Below are positions 38,143-48,094 of a stretch of 64,000 nt of DNA, one piece after another (within the stretch, counting starts at the first letter, position 1; each line of letters opens with the position of its first letter). A program made the translations under genes and the position numbers. Origin of the DNA: Piscinibacter defluvii (GTDB taxonomy: Bacteria > Pseudomonadota > Gammaproteobacteria > Burkholderiales > Burkholderiaceae_C); contig NZ_RCHJ01000006.1 in NCBI RefSeq assembly GCF_004011805.1, positions 186,001 to 250,000 of the forward strand, in the 5' to 3' direction. The notes under the pieces are model-generated. The model worked only from the letters and a program-made list of their open reading frames with translations. It had not been told where the DNA came from and searched no databases.

Positions 38143-39675
38143 ATGGAGCCGATTCTTCAGTTGCACGACATCTCCAAGCGCTACGGCGGCGTGCGTGCGC
38201 TCGAGCACGCACGCTTCGCCTGCGCGCCGGGGCGCATCCACGCGCTGCTGGGGGAGAACGGCGCGGGCAAGTCGACCCTGATCAAGGTGATGACCGGCGT
38301 GGTGCAGCCCGACGAGGGCCGCATCGTTCTGGAAGGCCAGGAGCGCCGCTTCGCCCACCCGCAGGAGGCGGTGCGCGCCGGCGTGGCCTGCATCTTCCAG
38401 GAGCTGTCGCTGATGCCCGACCTCAGCGTGGCCGACAACATCTGCATCACCAACCCGCCGCGCAGGTTCGGGCTGGTGGACCAGAAGGCGCAGCGCCGCC
38501 TCGCCGAGGCCGCGCTGGCGCGTGCCGGCGCGCACGACATCCACCCGCTCGCGCCGGTGCGCAGCCTGTCGCTGTCGCGCCGGCAGATGGTGGAGATCGC
38601 CAAGGCGCTGGCGCGCGAGCCGAAGATCCTGATCCTCGACGAGGCCACCTCGGCGCTCACCGCGGCCGACGTCGAGCGTGTGTTCGCGCTGCTCAAGCGC
38701 CTGCGCGACGAGGGCCTGGCGATCGTCTACATCTCGCACCGCATGAACGAGATCGCCGAGCTGGCCGACGACTGCTCGGTGTTCCGCAACGGCCAGTACG
38801 TGGCGACCTTCGAGCACGGCAGCAAGACCGACGCGCAGATCGTCGAGATGATGATCGGGCGCGACATCGAACATGCCTTCCCGCCCAAGCCGGTGCGCGA
38901 CGCCGCGCCGACCGCCGCCCCCGCGCTGGCGGTGAATAACCTGAGCTGGGAGGACCGGCTGCACGAGGTCTCGCTGGAGGCCCGCCCGGGCGAGATCGTC
39001 GGCCTCGGCGGGCTCGACGGCCAGGGCCAGCGCGAGTTCTTCCTCGCCCTGTTCGGCGTGCTGCGCGGCGTGCGCGGCGAGGTCGTGGTCGGCGGCCGGC
39101 CGGTGCAGCTGTCGAGCCCGCGCCAGGCCAAGCGGCCCGACATCGGCCTCGCGCTGGTGCCCGAGGACCGCAAGACCGACGGCCTGATGCTGCCGATGTC
39201 GGTCAGCGACAACCTCAGCTTCGCCGCGCTCGACCGGCTCAGCCGCGCCGGCATCGTGATGACGGCGGCCGAGAGCGAGGCCAACGCCGCGATGGTGAAG
39301 AAGCTCTCGATCAAGGCCCCGGTGCTCTCCAACGCGGTGGGCACGCTCTCGGGCGGCAACCAGCAGAAGGTGGTGATCGCGAAGTGGCTGATGAACGCGC
39401 CGCGTGTCATCCTGCTGAGCGACCCGACGCGCGGCATCGACGTCGGCACCAAGCAGGAGATCTACCTGCTGCTGCGCCGCCTGGCCGACGACGGTGCGGC
39501 GGTGCTGCTGTACTCCACCGACTATGCCGAGCTGATCGGCTGCTGCGACCGCGTCGCGGTGTTCTACGACGGACGCATCGTGCGCTGGCTGGCCGGCGAC
39601 GCGCTGACCGAACATGCGCTGGTGGCCAGCGCACTCAACCTCGGCGGCGACGCCGCGAACAAGGCGGTGCACTGA
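38143..39675 (+). CDS. CUT2 sugar ABC transporter ATP-binding protein (RbsA type)
   Basis: 510 residues with two fused ATPase halves. N-half: Walker A GENGAGKST, signature-like LSLSRRQMVEIAKAL, Walker B ILILDEATSAL. C-half: the usual degenerate P-loop LGGLDGQGQREFFLAL, canonical signature LSGGNQQKVVIAKWL, then DPTRGIDVGTKQEIY. This matches RbsA/XylG/AraG. The ATG at 38143 starts MEPILQLHDISKRYGG. It follows the hairpin-rich gap and overlaps the first permease by one base. Confidence 0.94.
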   Translation: MEPILQLHDISKRYGGVRALEHARFACAPGRIHALLGENGAGKSTLIKVMTGVVQPDEGRIVLEGQERRFAHPQEAVRAGVACIFQELSLMPDLSVADNICITNPPRRFGLVDQKAQRRLAEAALARAGAHDIHPLAPVRSLSLSRRQMVEIAKALAREPKILILDEATSALTAADVERVFALLKRLRDEGLAIVYISHRMNEIAELADDCSVFRNGQYVATFEHGSKTDAQIVEMMIGRDIEHAFPPKPVRDAAPTAAPALAVNNLSWEDRLHEVSLEARPGEIVGLGGLDGQGQREFFLALFGVLRGVRGEVVVGGRPVQLSSPRQAKRPDIGLALVPEDRKTDGLMLPMSVSDNLSFAALDRLSRAGIVMTAAESEANAAMVKKLSIKAPVLSNAVGTLSGGNQQKVVIAKWLMNAPRVILLSDPTRGIDVGTKQEIYLLLRRLADDGAAVLLYSTDYAELIGCCDRVAVFYDGRIVRWLAGDALTEHALVASALNLGGDAANKAVH

Positions 39676-40664
39676 TGAAGCCGACGCCCGACTGGCACTA
39701 CCGTTTCCAGGCCAGCCGCGGCGCCTGGCTGGCCGCGGCGATGTTCGTCGCCATCTTCGCGCTCTACATCGGCAAGCACCAGGCCGGCTTGACCGTGCCG
39801 GTGGTCACCACCGCGGCCAACAAGGGCGTGCTGCTGGCCATCGTCGCGATGGCCCAGACCCTGCCGGTGCTGACCGCCGGCATCGACCTCTCGGTGGGCA
39901 TGGTGTTCGTGCTGGCCAACTGCCTGGCCTCGCACCTGGTGGTGGGCTCGGGCCTGCAGGCCGGGCTCGGTGCGGTGGCGGTGCTGGCCATCGGCACGCT
40001 GTGCGGCTTCATCAACGGGGCGATCATCGTCTACGGCCGGCTGCAGCCCATCATCACGACGCTGGCCACCGGCACGATCTACTTCGGTCTCGCGCTCGGC
40101 CTGCGGCCGGTGCCCGGCGGCGACGTGCATGCCGGCTTCGCCGAGGCCGTGACCGGCACGGTCGGCGGCACGGTGCCGGCGATGCTGCTGGTGCTGCTGG
40201 CGGTGGTGCTGCTGGTGTGGCTGCCGTACCGGCGCAGCACGCTGGGCCGCGCCGCGCTGGCGATCGGCTCGGCCGAGGGAGCGGCCTACATGTCCGGCGT
40301 GCCGATCGCACGCGCCAAGCTGCTGGCCTACACGCTGTCGGGCCTGCTGGCAGCCGTCGGCGGGCTGCTGCTGACCTGCGTGACGTACTCCGGCGAGGCC
40401 TCGGCCACCATCGGCGGGGTCTACACGCTCAACTCGATCGCCGCGGTGGTGATCGGCGGCACCTCGCTGATGGGCGGTGCGGGCAGCGCGATCGGCTCGG
40501 TGTTCGGCGCGCTGGTGCTGCGCACCATCGGCGACCTGCTGTTCGTGTTCGACATGGAGCCGCTGTGGCAGCCGCTGTTCCAGGGCGTGATCCTGCTGCT
40601 GGCGGTGAGCTTCGGCTCGCTGCAGCTGCTGCGCATGAGCAACCGGCTGGACATCTACCGATGA
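39675..40664 (+). CDS. CUT2 sugar ABC transporter permease 1 (RbsC type)
   Basis: 329 residues with eight to ten hydrophobic segments. Family segments are AMAQTLPVLTAGIDLSVGMVF, TTLATGTIYFGLALG and SIAAVVIGGTSLMGGAGSAIGSVFGAL. One-base overlap with the ATPase stop and 4-base overlap with the next permease. CUT2 systems with two different RbsC-type subunits probably use a heterodimer. Confidence 0.92.
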   Translation: MKPTPDWHYRFQASRGAWLAAAMFVAIFALYIGKHQAGLTVPVVTTAANKGVLLAIVAMAQTLPVLTAGIDLSVGMVFVLANCLASHLVVGSGLQAGLGAVAVLAIGTLCGFINGAIIVYGRLQPIITTLATGTIYFGLALGLRPVPGGDVHAGFAEAVTGTVGGTVPAMLLVLLAVVLLVWLPYRRSTLGRAALAIGSAEGAAYMSGVPIARAKLLAYTLSGLLAAVGGLLLTCVTYSGEASATIGGVYTLNSIAAVVIGGTSLMGGAGSAIGSVFGALVLRTIGDLLFVFDMEPLWQPLFQGVILLLAVSFGSLQLLRMSNRLDIYR

Positions 40665-41638
40665 GCACCACCTCGTCTCTCGCGATGCGGCTGCGCGCCT
40701 CCGGCCAGCTGCCGGTGCTGGCCGCGGCCGCGTGCACCGTGGTGCTGCTGCTGGTGGGCAGCCTGTACTCGAGCAACTTCCTCTCGGCCGACTACCTGCT
40801 GCTGCAGCTGCAGATCGCCTCCTTCCTCGGCATCATCGCCACCGGCGCGATGTTGGTGATCCTGCTCGGCGGCATCGACCTCTCGGTGCCCTGGGTGGTG
40901 ACGGTGGGCGGCATCATGTCGGCTGCCGCCGCCGGCTGGTGGGGGCCGACCGGCGCAGCCATCGCCATCCCCTTCGGCATCGGCTGCGGCGCGCTGCTCG
41001 GGCTGGCCAACGGCATCGGCGTGGCCTACCTGCGCGTGCCCTCGATGATCTTCACGCTCGGCGTCAACGCCGTCGCGCAGGGGCTGATCGTGGTGCAGAC
41101 CGGCGGCTTCGCGCCGCAGGACCGCGCCACGCCGACCATGCACCTGCTGGCCACCGGCCGCAGCCTGCTGGGCCTGCCCAACGCGCTGCTGGTGTGGGCC
41201 GTGATCGGCGCGGCGACCATGTTCGTGCTGCACCGGACGAGCTTCGGCCGCTCGGTCTACGCGGTGGGCAACCGCGAACGCGCGGCCTATCTCTCGGGCG
41301 TGGATGCGCGGCGCGTCACGCTGCTGTGCTTCACGATCGCCGGCGCCTGCTCGGCCGCCGCCGGCGTGCTGCTGACCGGCTACTCGACCAAGGCCTACCA
41401 GGCGATGGGCGACGCCTACCTGCTGCCGGCCATCGCCGCGGTGGTGCTGGGCGGCACCAACATCCTGGGCGGCAGCGGCTCGTACCTGGGCACGGTGGTG
41501 GGGGTGATCCTGATCACGCTGCTGCAGTCCATCCTGTCGGTGATGCAGATCCCGGAGATGGGCCGGCAGGTGATCTACGGCGTCGTGATCATCGCGATGC
41601 TGCTGGTCTACGGGCGCGGGCGGCGCCATTCGGACTGA
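40661..41638 (+). CDS. CUT2 sugar ABC transporter permease 2 (RbsC type)
   Basis: 325 residues, related to the preceding permease. The characteristic loops are ILLGGIDLSVPWVVTVGG, NANGIGVAYLRVPSMIFTLG-type and AIAAVVLGGTNILGGSGSY. It starts MSTTSSLAMRLRASGQLP and overlaps permease 1 (ATGA). It is followed 21 bases later by the SMP-30 lactonase. Confidence 0.92.
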   Translation: MSTTSSLAMRLRASGQLPVLAAAACTVVLLLVGSLYSSNFLSADYLLLQLQIASFLGIIATGAMLVILLGGIDLSVPWVVTVGGIMSAAAAGWWGPTGAAIAIPFGIGCGALLGLANGIGVAYLRVPSMIFTLGVNAVAQGLIVVQTGGFAPQDRATPTMHLLATGRSLLGLPNALLVWAVIGAATMFVLHRTSFGRSVYAVGNRERAAYLSGVDARRVTLLCFTIAGACSAAAGVLLTGYSTKAYQAMGDAYLLPAIAAVVLGGTNILGGSGSYLGTVVGVILITLLQSILSVMQIPEMGRQVIYGVVIIAMLLVYGRGRRHSD

Positions 41639-41659
41639 TCGCGACGGAAGGGGCGGAGC

Positions 41660-42586
41660 ATGGGCATCGGACTGAGCGCGAGCTTCGAGGTGTGGGACGC
41701 ACGCTTCGAGAAGCTGATCTTCGGCAACGTGCACGTCGAGAAGCTCTGGACCGGCTGCCGCTGGGCCGAGGGGCCGGCCTGGTTCGCGGCCGGGCGCTAC
41801 CTGGTGTGGAGCGACATCCCGAACGACCGCATGCTGCGCTGGGACGAGACCGACGGCTCGGTCTCGGTGTTCCGCCAGCCGGCCATGAACACCAACGGCC
41901 ACACGGTGGACCTGCAGGGCCGGCTCGTCAGCTGCGAGCACCGCGGGCGCTGCGTCTCGCGCACCGAGCACGACGGCTCGCGCAGCGTGCTCGTCTCGCA
42001 CTTCGAGGGCAAGCGGCTGAACTCGCCCAACGACGTGGTGGTCAAGAGCGACGGCACGATCTGGTTCAGCGACCCGAGCTACGGGATCGACAGCGAGTAC
42101 GAGGGCGATGCCGCGCCCAACGAGCAGGGCGCGCAGCGCGTCTACCGCCTCGACCCGGCCAGCGGCGCGCTGCGCGCGGTGGCAAGCGACTTCGTGCAGC
42201 CCAACGGGCTGGCGTTCTCGCCCGACGAGTCGCTGCTCTACATCGTCGACACCGGCGCCACGCACGTGCCGAACGGCCCGCACCACGTGCGCAGGTTCGG
42301 CGTCAACGCCGACGGCACGCTGTCCGGCGGCGAGGTGTTCGCCACCTGCGGCGCGGGCCTGTACGACGGCTTGCGCATCGACGTGAAGGGCAACCTGTGG
42401 CTGTCGGCCGGCGACGGCGTGCATTGCCATGCCCCGGACGGCACGCTGCTGGGCAAGATCCGCATCCCCGAGACGGTGGCCAACGTCTGTTTCGGCGGCG
42501 CCAAGCTGAACCGCCTGTTCATCTGCGGCACGACCTCGCTGTACGCGGTCTACCTGAACACACGAGGGGCGCGGCCGCGCGGCTGA
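41660..42586 (+). CDS. SMP-30/gluconolactonase-family sugar lactonase
   Basis: 308 residues behind GGAG. The six-bladed propeller has metal ligands in WAEGPAWF (Glu), LNSPNDVVVKSDGTIWFSD (Asn, Asp) and LYDGLRIDVKGNLWLSAG (Asp). Family members open aldonolactones to aldonates using a divalent metal. As the last gene of the plus-strand operon it would supply the aldonate for the IlvD/Edd-type dehydratase, possibly from an imported lactone or from sugar oxidation by an enzyme encoded elsewhere. No signal peptide, so cytoplasmic. Confidence 0.9.
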   Translation: MGIGLSASFEVWDARFEKLIFGNVHVEKLWTGCRWAEGPAWFAAGRYLVWSDIPNDRMLRWDETDGSVSVFRQPAMNTNGHTVDLQGRLVSCEHRGRCVSRTEHDGSRSVLVSHFEGKRLNSPNDVVVKSDGTIWFSDPSYGIDSEYEGDAAPNEQGAQRVYRLDPASGALRAVASDFVQPNGLAFSPDESLLYIVDTGATHVPNGPHHVRRFGVNADGTLSGGEVFATCGAGLYDGLRIDVKGNLWLSAGDGVHCHAPDGTLLGKIRIPETVANVCFGGAKLNRLFICGTTSLYAVYLNTRGARPRG

Positions 42587-42641
42587 ACGACGCGCCGGGC
42601 CGTTGCGTCGGCTCAACGCGGGCCGCACGCGGAAGAGGAGC

Positions 42642-42686
42642 ATGACGCTCCCGCCGGCGCGGGCCGGTGGTGGGAGCACGCGATGA
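42642..42686 (+). CDS. Possible 14-codon leader peptide before the Asp-box protein
   Basis: ATG at 42642 follows AGAGGAG closely (spacing short) and reads MTLPPARAGGGSTR, then a TGA that overlaps the ATG of the next gene. The leader runs through a hairpin, GCTCCC (42647-42652) with GGGAGC (42672-42677), that covers the Shine-Dalgarno of that gene. Its translation could therefore open the downstream start. It may also be a chance frame. Confidence 0.3.
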   Translation: MTLPPARAGGGSTR

Positions 42687-44719
42687 ACCTGAGCACGATG
42701 TTCGGGCGGGCCGGCCGGGCGCTGGCCGCCGCTGCGGCGCTGGCCGCGACCTTGCCGGCAGGCGCCGGCGGCGAGGTCTGGGACCATGACAACGGCCCCT
42801 TCTTCGGCTCGATGCAGGGCCTGGCCTTCGGGCCGGCGATCTGCCCCGGCGCGGGTGGCCCGACCTCGCTGCTGCTCGCCGCGGTGGACAGCGGCGTGTG
42901 GGCCGGCTGCGGTGGCAAGCTGCCCTGGCGTTCGCTCGGCGCGGTGATCTGGGCGGCTTCGGTGGCCACCGATCCCGTGCACCCGGCGCGGCTCTACGTT
43001 GCCGGCAATTCGCTGGCGCGCGGCACCGGTTTCCTGCGCAGCAGCGACGGCGGGAACTCCTGGCAGCTGCCGGAGGCCGGGCTGCCGTTTGCGTACTACA
43101 ACGTGGTCAAGGTCGATCCGGCGCGGCCGTCCTCGGTGCTGGTCGGCGGCGTCGGTGGCGTCTTCCGGAGCACCGACCGCGGTGCGACCTGGGCGCCGAC
43201 CGACGGCCTGCCCGCGGGCGAGTACATCGCGAGCCTCGCGCTGCACGGCGCACGGCCCGGGTTGGCATTCGCGGCCGGCAGCGCGGGCGTGTACCGCTCG
43301 TCCGACGGCGGTCGCCACTGGGCGCGATTGGACGTGCCCGGCTCCGGCTACAGCTCCTCGGTCGCCCTGCACGCGACGCGCCATGCCACGACGGTGTTCG
43401 CCACCATCGACGGTGCGGTCTGGCTCAGCAGTGACCGAGGCGCCAGCTGGTCCCCGGCAGGCAGCTTCGGGCTACCGGCGGGGTGGGCCGACCAGGTGGC
43501 CGTCGACCCGAGCGCGCACAGCCCGGCGATCGTGTACGCGCGCCTGTTCGACTTCGCCGCCGGGCGCTGGACCGTGCAGCGCAGCGCCGACGGCGGCGGC
43601 ACCTGGCAGGCGGTCGGCCCGACGCTGGCCGACAACCAGTGGATGAAGTCCATCGCCGTCGACCCACGGCAGCCGTCGCGCCTCTACGCGACCACGGCGC
43701 TCAGCGGCCTGCTGGCCAGCGACGACAGCGGCCAGACCTGGCAGGCGTCCGGGCGCCGCATGAGCGGCGTGGTGGCCCGCGTCGCGGTGGCGCCGAGCGC
43801 GCCGTCGGTCGTGTACGCCGCGTCCTACAACTCGGGGCCGTTCCGCAGCCGGGACGGCGGGCGCAGCTGGACGCCAATCAACCGCGGCCTGGGCTTCTCC
43901 GACTGGGGCTACGAGGTCGAGCTCCAGTCGCTGGCGGTGGACCCACGCGACGCGGCCACGGTCTACGTCGGCAGCTGCTGCGGCGTGTTCGGCAGCAACG
44001 ACGGCGGCGAGACCTGGACACCGCGCAACGACGGTCAACTCGACTGGCGACCGACCGTGCAGGCACTGGCCGTCGACCCGAACGCGCCGGCCACGCTTTA
44101 CGCCGGCACGCTGTGGGGCACCGTGTTCAAGACGACGGATGCGCGCACCTGGGTCTGGTCCGGCAGCGGCCTGGTCGGCAGCCACGTGTACGCGATCGCC
44201 GTCGACCCGCAGCATCCGGGCACCGTCTACGCGAGCCTGTATGACGGGTTCGAGGGACCACCGGACACACGCGTCGGGCACGGCGTCTTCAAGAGCACGG
44301 ACGGCGGCGCGAACTGGCTGCCGGCCAGCCAGGGGCTGGGCAACCTGCTGGTGCGCACGCTGGCGGTCGATCCGCTGGACGGCACCACGGTCTACGCCGG
44401 CACGCACGGCGCCGGCGTGTTCAAGAGCGTGGACGGCGGCGCGAGCTGGGTCGCCGCGGGGGCCGGCGCCGGGAGCGTCGTCGCCGCGCTGGCGATCGAG
44501 CCGAACGTCCCGGGCACGCTGTACGCGGCCACCTACGATGCCGGCGTGTTCCGCTCCACCGACGCCGGGCGCAGCTGGACCGCGCTGAACCGCGGGCTGG
44601 ACGTGCCGACCACCTCGGCCCAGTCGCTCTCGCTCGACCCGACGCGGCCCGGCCACCTGTTCCTGGCCACCTTCATGGACGGCGTCGCGGTGCTGCGGCC
44701 GCACGCCCCCTGGCGCTGA
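42683..44719 (+). CDS. Exported Asp-box (BNR) beta-propeller protein
   Basis: 678 residues with a signal peptide (about 1-29, ending LPAGAGGE). About twelve Asp-box motifs of the form S-x-D-x-G-x-x-W are spaced along the chain (RSSDGGNSW, RSTDRGATW, LSSDRGASW, RSADGGGTW, KSTDGGANW, RSTDAGRSW and others), each followed by AVDP-type strands. This predicts one or two multi-bladed propellers as in Ycf48, Vps10 and sialidase-like proteins. No sialidase catalytic triad is evident, and Asp-boxes alone do not show enzymatic activity. The Shine-Dalgarno GGGAG is inside a hairpin. It is convergent with the EamA gene; its role is unknown. Confidence 0.82.
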   Translation: MNLSTMFGRAGRALAAAAALAATLPAGAGGEVWDHDNGPFFGSMQGLAFGPAICPGAGGPTSLLLAAVDSGVWAGCGGKLPWRSLGAVIWAASVATDPVHPARLYVAGNSLARGTGFLRSSDGGNSWQLPEAGLPFAYYNVVKVDPARPSSVLVGGVGGVFRSTDRGATWAPTDGLPAGEYIASLALHGARPGLAFAAGSAGVYRSSDGGRHWARLDVPGSGYSSSVALHATRHATTVFATIDGAVWLSSDRGASWSPAGSFGLPAGWADQVAVDPSAHSPAIVYARLFDFAAGRWTVQRSADGGGTWQAVGPTLADNQWMKSIAVDPRQPSRLYATTALSGLLASDDSGQTWQASGRRMSGVVARVAVAPSAPSVVYAASYNSGPFRSRDGGRSWTPINRGLGFSDWGYEVELQSLAVDPRDAATVYVGSCCGVFGSNDGGETWTPRNDGQLDWRPTVQALAVDPNAPATLYAGTLWGTVFKTTDARTWVWSGSGLVGSHVYAIAVDPQHPGTVYASLYDGFEGPPDTRVGHGVFKSTDGGANWLPASQGLGNLLVRTLAVDPLDGTTVYAGTHGAGVFKSVDGGASWVAAGAGAGSVVAALAIEPNVPGTLYAATYDAGVFRSTDAGRSWTALNRGLDVPTTSAQSLSLDPTRPGHLFLATFMDGVAVLRPHAPWR

Positions 44720-44732
44720 CCGGCCGTGAACG

Positions 44733-45617
44733 TCAGCGCGGCCGCAGCCCGAGCCACATGACCGTGCCCACCACGACCAGGCTGCCCGCCACCTGCGAGG
44801 GTGCGATCGCCTGGCCGAGCACGACCCAGGCGAGCGCCAGCGCGAATACCGGCTCGGCGTTCATGATCGCCGAGTTGCCCACCACGCCCAGGCGCGGCAG
44901 CACGGTGAACATCAGCGTGAAGCCGCTGCCGTAGAGCAGGGTCAGCGCGGCCAGGCCCCACCAGCCGGCCGCTGCGGTGGGCAGCTGGAAGCCGCCGTTC
45001 CAGGCCACGCCCAGCAGCGCGAGCAGCGCCACCTGGGCCATGGTGGCGGCGGTGCGCAGCCGGCCGTCGAGCGTGCCGGCCTCGTGCTGGGTGAGCACCA
45101 GCGCGAGACCGAAGGCGGCGGACGCCGCCAGCGCGAAGGCCACGCCGGCGCCGATGCGGCTCCACTGCGCCGCCGCGCCCAGGCCGGAGGCCGCGCCGGC
45201 CACGTCCAGCGCCAGCGCGAGTCCGGCCAGCATCACCGGCATCGCCAGCCAGAGCCGGCGCTCGGCGTGCTGGCCGTAGACCAGTCGTGCCCACAGCGCG
45301 GTGGACAGCGGATGCGTGTTGAACGCCAGCAGCGCCAGCGCCACCGGCAGCCGCGCGACGGCCGAATACAGGCACAGGCTCTGCACCGCGATCAGCGCGC
45401 CGATGGCCGGCAGGGCCCAGCGGTGCCGCGCACCGAAGCGGATCTGGCGGCGCTGCGGCCACAGCAGCGCGGCCACCACCAGCGCCGTCAGGCCGCTGCG
45501 GAACACCACCGCGGTGGCGACATCCGCGCCATGGTCGAAGGCCACGCGCGCGGCGACATGGTTCGCGCCCATCACGAGCGCGATCAGCAGCAACGTCGCG
45601 AAGGCGGCGCGGCTCAC
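44733..45617 (-). CDS. EamA/DMT-family membrane transporter
   Basis: 294 residues with ten hydrophobic segments in two EamA repeats. The first begins [19 protein letters not shown] and the second, after an internal polar stretch, [18 protein letters not shown]. The segment [32 protein letters not shown] is the typical end of repeat 2. It probably exports small metabolites or amino acids. It lies 58 bases downstream of the gluconate-dehydrogenase-like SDR stop on the same strand, and may share its transcript. Confidence 0.88.
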   Translation of the reverse strand: MSRAAFATLLLIALVMGANHVAARVAFDHGADVATAVVFRSGLTALVVAALLWPQRRQIRFGARHRWALPAIGALIAVQSLCLYSAVARLPVALALLAFNTHPLSTALWARLVYGQHAERRLWLAMPVMLAGLALALDVAGAASGLGAAAQWSRIGAGVAFALAASAAFGLALVLTQHEAGTLDGRLRTAATMAQVALLALLGVAWNGGFQLPTAAAGWWGLAALTLLYGSGFTLMFTVLPRLGVVGNSAIMNAEPVFALALAWVVLGQAIAPSQVAGSLVVVGTVMWLGLRPR

Positions 45618-45675
45618 TGAACGAACCTCCGCGCACAGCGCTCCGGTGTTCGCGCTTGGGGACGGCCCGGCGCGC

Positions 45676-46446
45676 TCACAGGGTCGCGGTGACGCCGCCG
45701 TCGACGTAGAGGATGTGCCCGTTGACGAAACGCGCTGCGTCGCTGGCGAGGAACACCACCGCGCCGGCCAGGTCGTCGAGCTCGCCCCAGCGCCGGCTCG
45801 GCGTGCGCCCCACCAGCCAGGCGCTGAAGGCGGGGTCGTCCACCAGCGCCTGGTTCAGCTCGGTGCGGAAGTAGCCCGGGCCGATGCCGTTGACGGTGAT
45901 GCCCAGCGGGCCGAGGTCGATGGCCATGCCCTTGGTGAGCATCTTCAGCGCGCCCTTGCTGGCGGTGTAGGGCGCGATGCCGGGGCGGCCGATCTCGCTC
46001 ATCACCGAGCAGGTGTTGACGATGCGGCCGCGGCCGCGCGGGATCATGCGGCGCGCCACCGCCTGGCCGACGTGGAACACGCTGTCGAGGTTGGTGCGCA
46101 TGATCGCGTCCCAGTCGGCGGCGGCGAAGTCCTGGAACGGCGCGCGGCGCTGCATGCCGGCGTTGTTGACCAGGATGTCGATCGGCCCCACCTCGGCCTC
46201 GATGGCCTCGACGGCGGCGTCGACCGCCTCGCGCCGCGTCACGTCGAAGGCACGTTCGTGCACGACATGCCCCTCGGCGCGCAGCTCGGCGGCGGCCTGC
46301 TGCAGGCGCGCGGCGTCGCGGCCGTTGAGCACCACCGTCGCACCGGCCTGCGCCAGCGCGCGCGCGAAGGTCTGGCCGATGCCGGCCGAGGAGCCGGTCA
46401 CCAACGCAATCCGGCCGTCGATCCGGAAACGATCGAGCACGCTCAT
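45676..46446 (-). CDS. SDR similar to gluconate 5-dehydrogenase
   Basis: 256 residues starting [25 protein letters not shown]. The NAD(P) motif is TGSSAGIG, followed by VNNAGMQRR, catalytic Ser in [10 protein letters not shown] and [11 protein letters not shown] (Tyr-x3-Lys). The segment [21 protein letters not shown] resembles IdnO/Gno enzymes that interconvert gluconate and 5-ketogluconate. It is divergent from the ahcY operon and not part of the sugar-acid operon 3 kb away, though a functional link is conceivable. Activity on other polyols cannot be excluded. Confidence 0.85.
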   Translation of the reverse strand: MSVLDRFRIDGRIALVTGSSAGIGQTFARALAQAGATVVLNGRDAARLQQAAAELRAEGHVVHERAFDVTRREAVDAAVEAIEAEVGPIDILVNNAGMQRRAPFQDFAAADWDAIMRTNLDSVFHVGQAVARRMIPRGRGRIVNTCSVMSEIGRPGIAPYTASKGALKMLTKGMAIDLGPLGITVNGIGPGYFRTELNQALVDDPAFSAWLVGRTPSRRWGELDDLAGAVVFLASDAARFVNGHILYVDGGVTATL

Positions 46447-46486
46447 GATGGGGATTCTGCACGCGGCACGGCGCCGGGGCGCGCGC

Positions 46487-46492
46487 TAGAAT
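46487..46492 (+). promoter_or_regulatory. Probable -10 element of the ahcY operon
   Basis: TAGAAT matches the -10 consensus at five of six positions and would start transcription near 46499, just before the riboswitch aptamer. No good -35 hexamer is visible at 16-18 bases. Confidence 0.45.
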
Positions 46493-46502
46493 GCGCCCCG
46501 TT

Positions 46503-46568
46503 CCGAGGAGCGTTGCAAGGTCCGCCCAGGACCCCAGGCTCGGAAGCCCTTCTGCAACGGCGCTCACC
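46503..46568 (+). ncRNA. SAH riboswitch upstream of ahcY
   Basis: The S-adenosylhomocysteine aptamer architecture is complete. P1 pairs GAGCG-TTGCA (46508-46517) with TGCAA-CGG-CGCTC (46553-46565). The internal hairpin is GGTCC (46519-46523) with GGACC (46529-46533). The pseudoknot is CCGAG (46503-46507) with CTCGG (46539-46543). Sequence landmarks CCGAGGAGCG, CCAGGCTCGG and CGGCGCTCACC match the known consensus. It controls SAH hydrolase, its standard target; the class turns expression on when SAH accumulates. Confidence 0.92.
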
Positions 46569-46592
46569 CGCACGAGAGGCCTCGTGGGTGAG
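46563..46592 (+). terminator. Expression-platform hairpin of the SAH riboswitch
   Basis: CTCACC (46563-46568) and CACGAG (46571-46576) pair with CTCGTG (46581-46586) and GGTGAG (46587-46592), leaving only a 2-base bulge. Its 5' strand shares CTC (46563-46565) with the 3' strand of riboswitch P1, so the two folds compete. It could be an attenuator that forms when SAH is absent. No long U-run follows, so the mode of control (termination or not) is uncertain. Confidence 0.65.
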
Positions 46593-46647
46593 CATGCAAG
46601 TTCCCCCCAGGCGCAGCGTGCGGGTTCCCAGTTCGACGGAGCCTTTC

Positions 46648-48081
<1,434 letters not shown>

Positions 48082-48094
48082 GCGCAGGCTGGCG

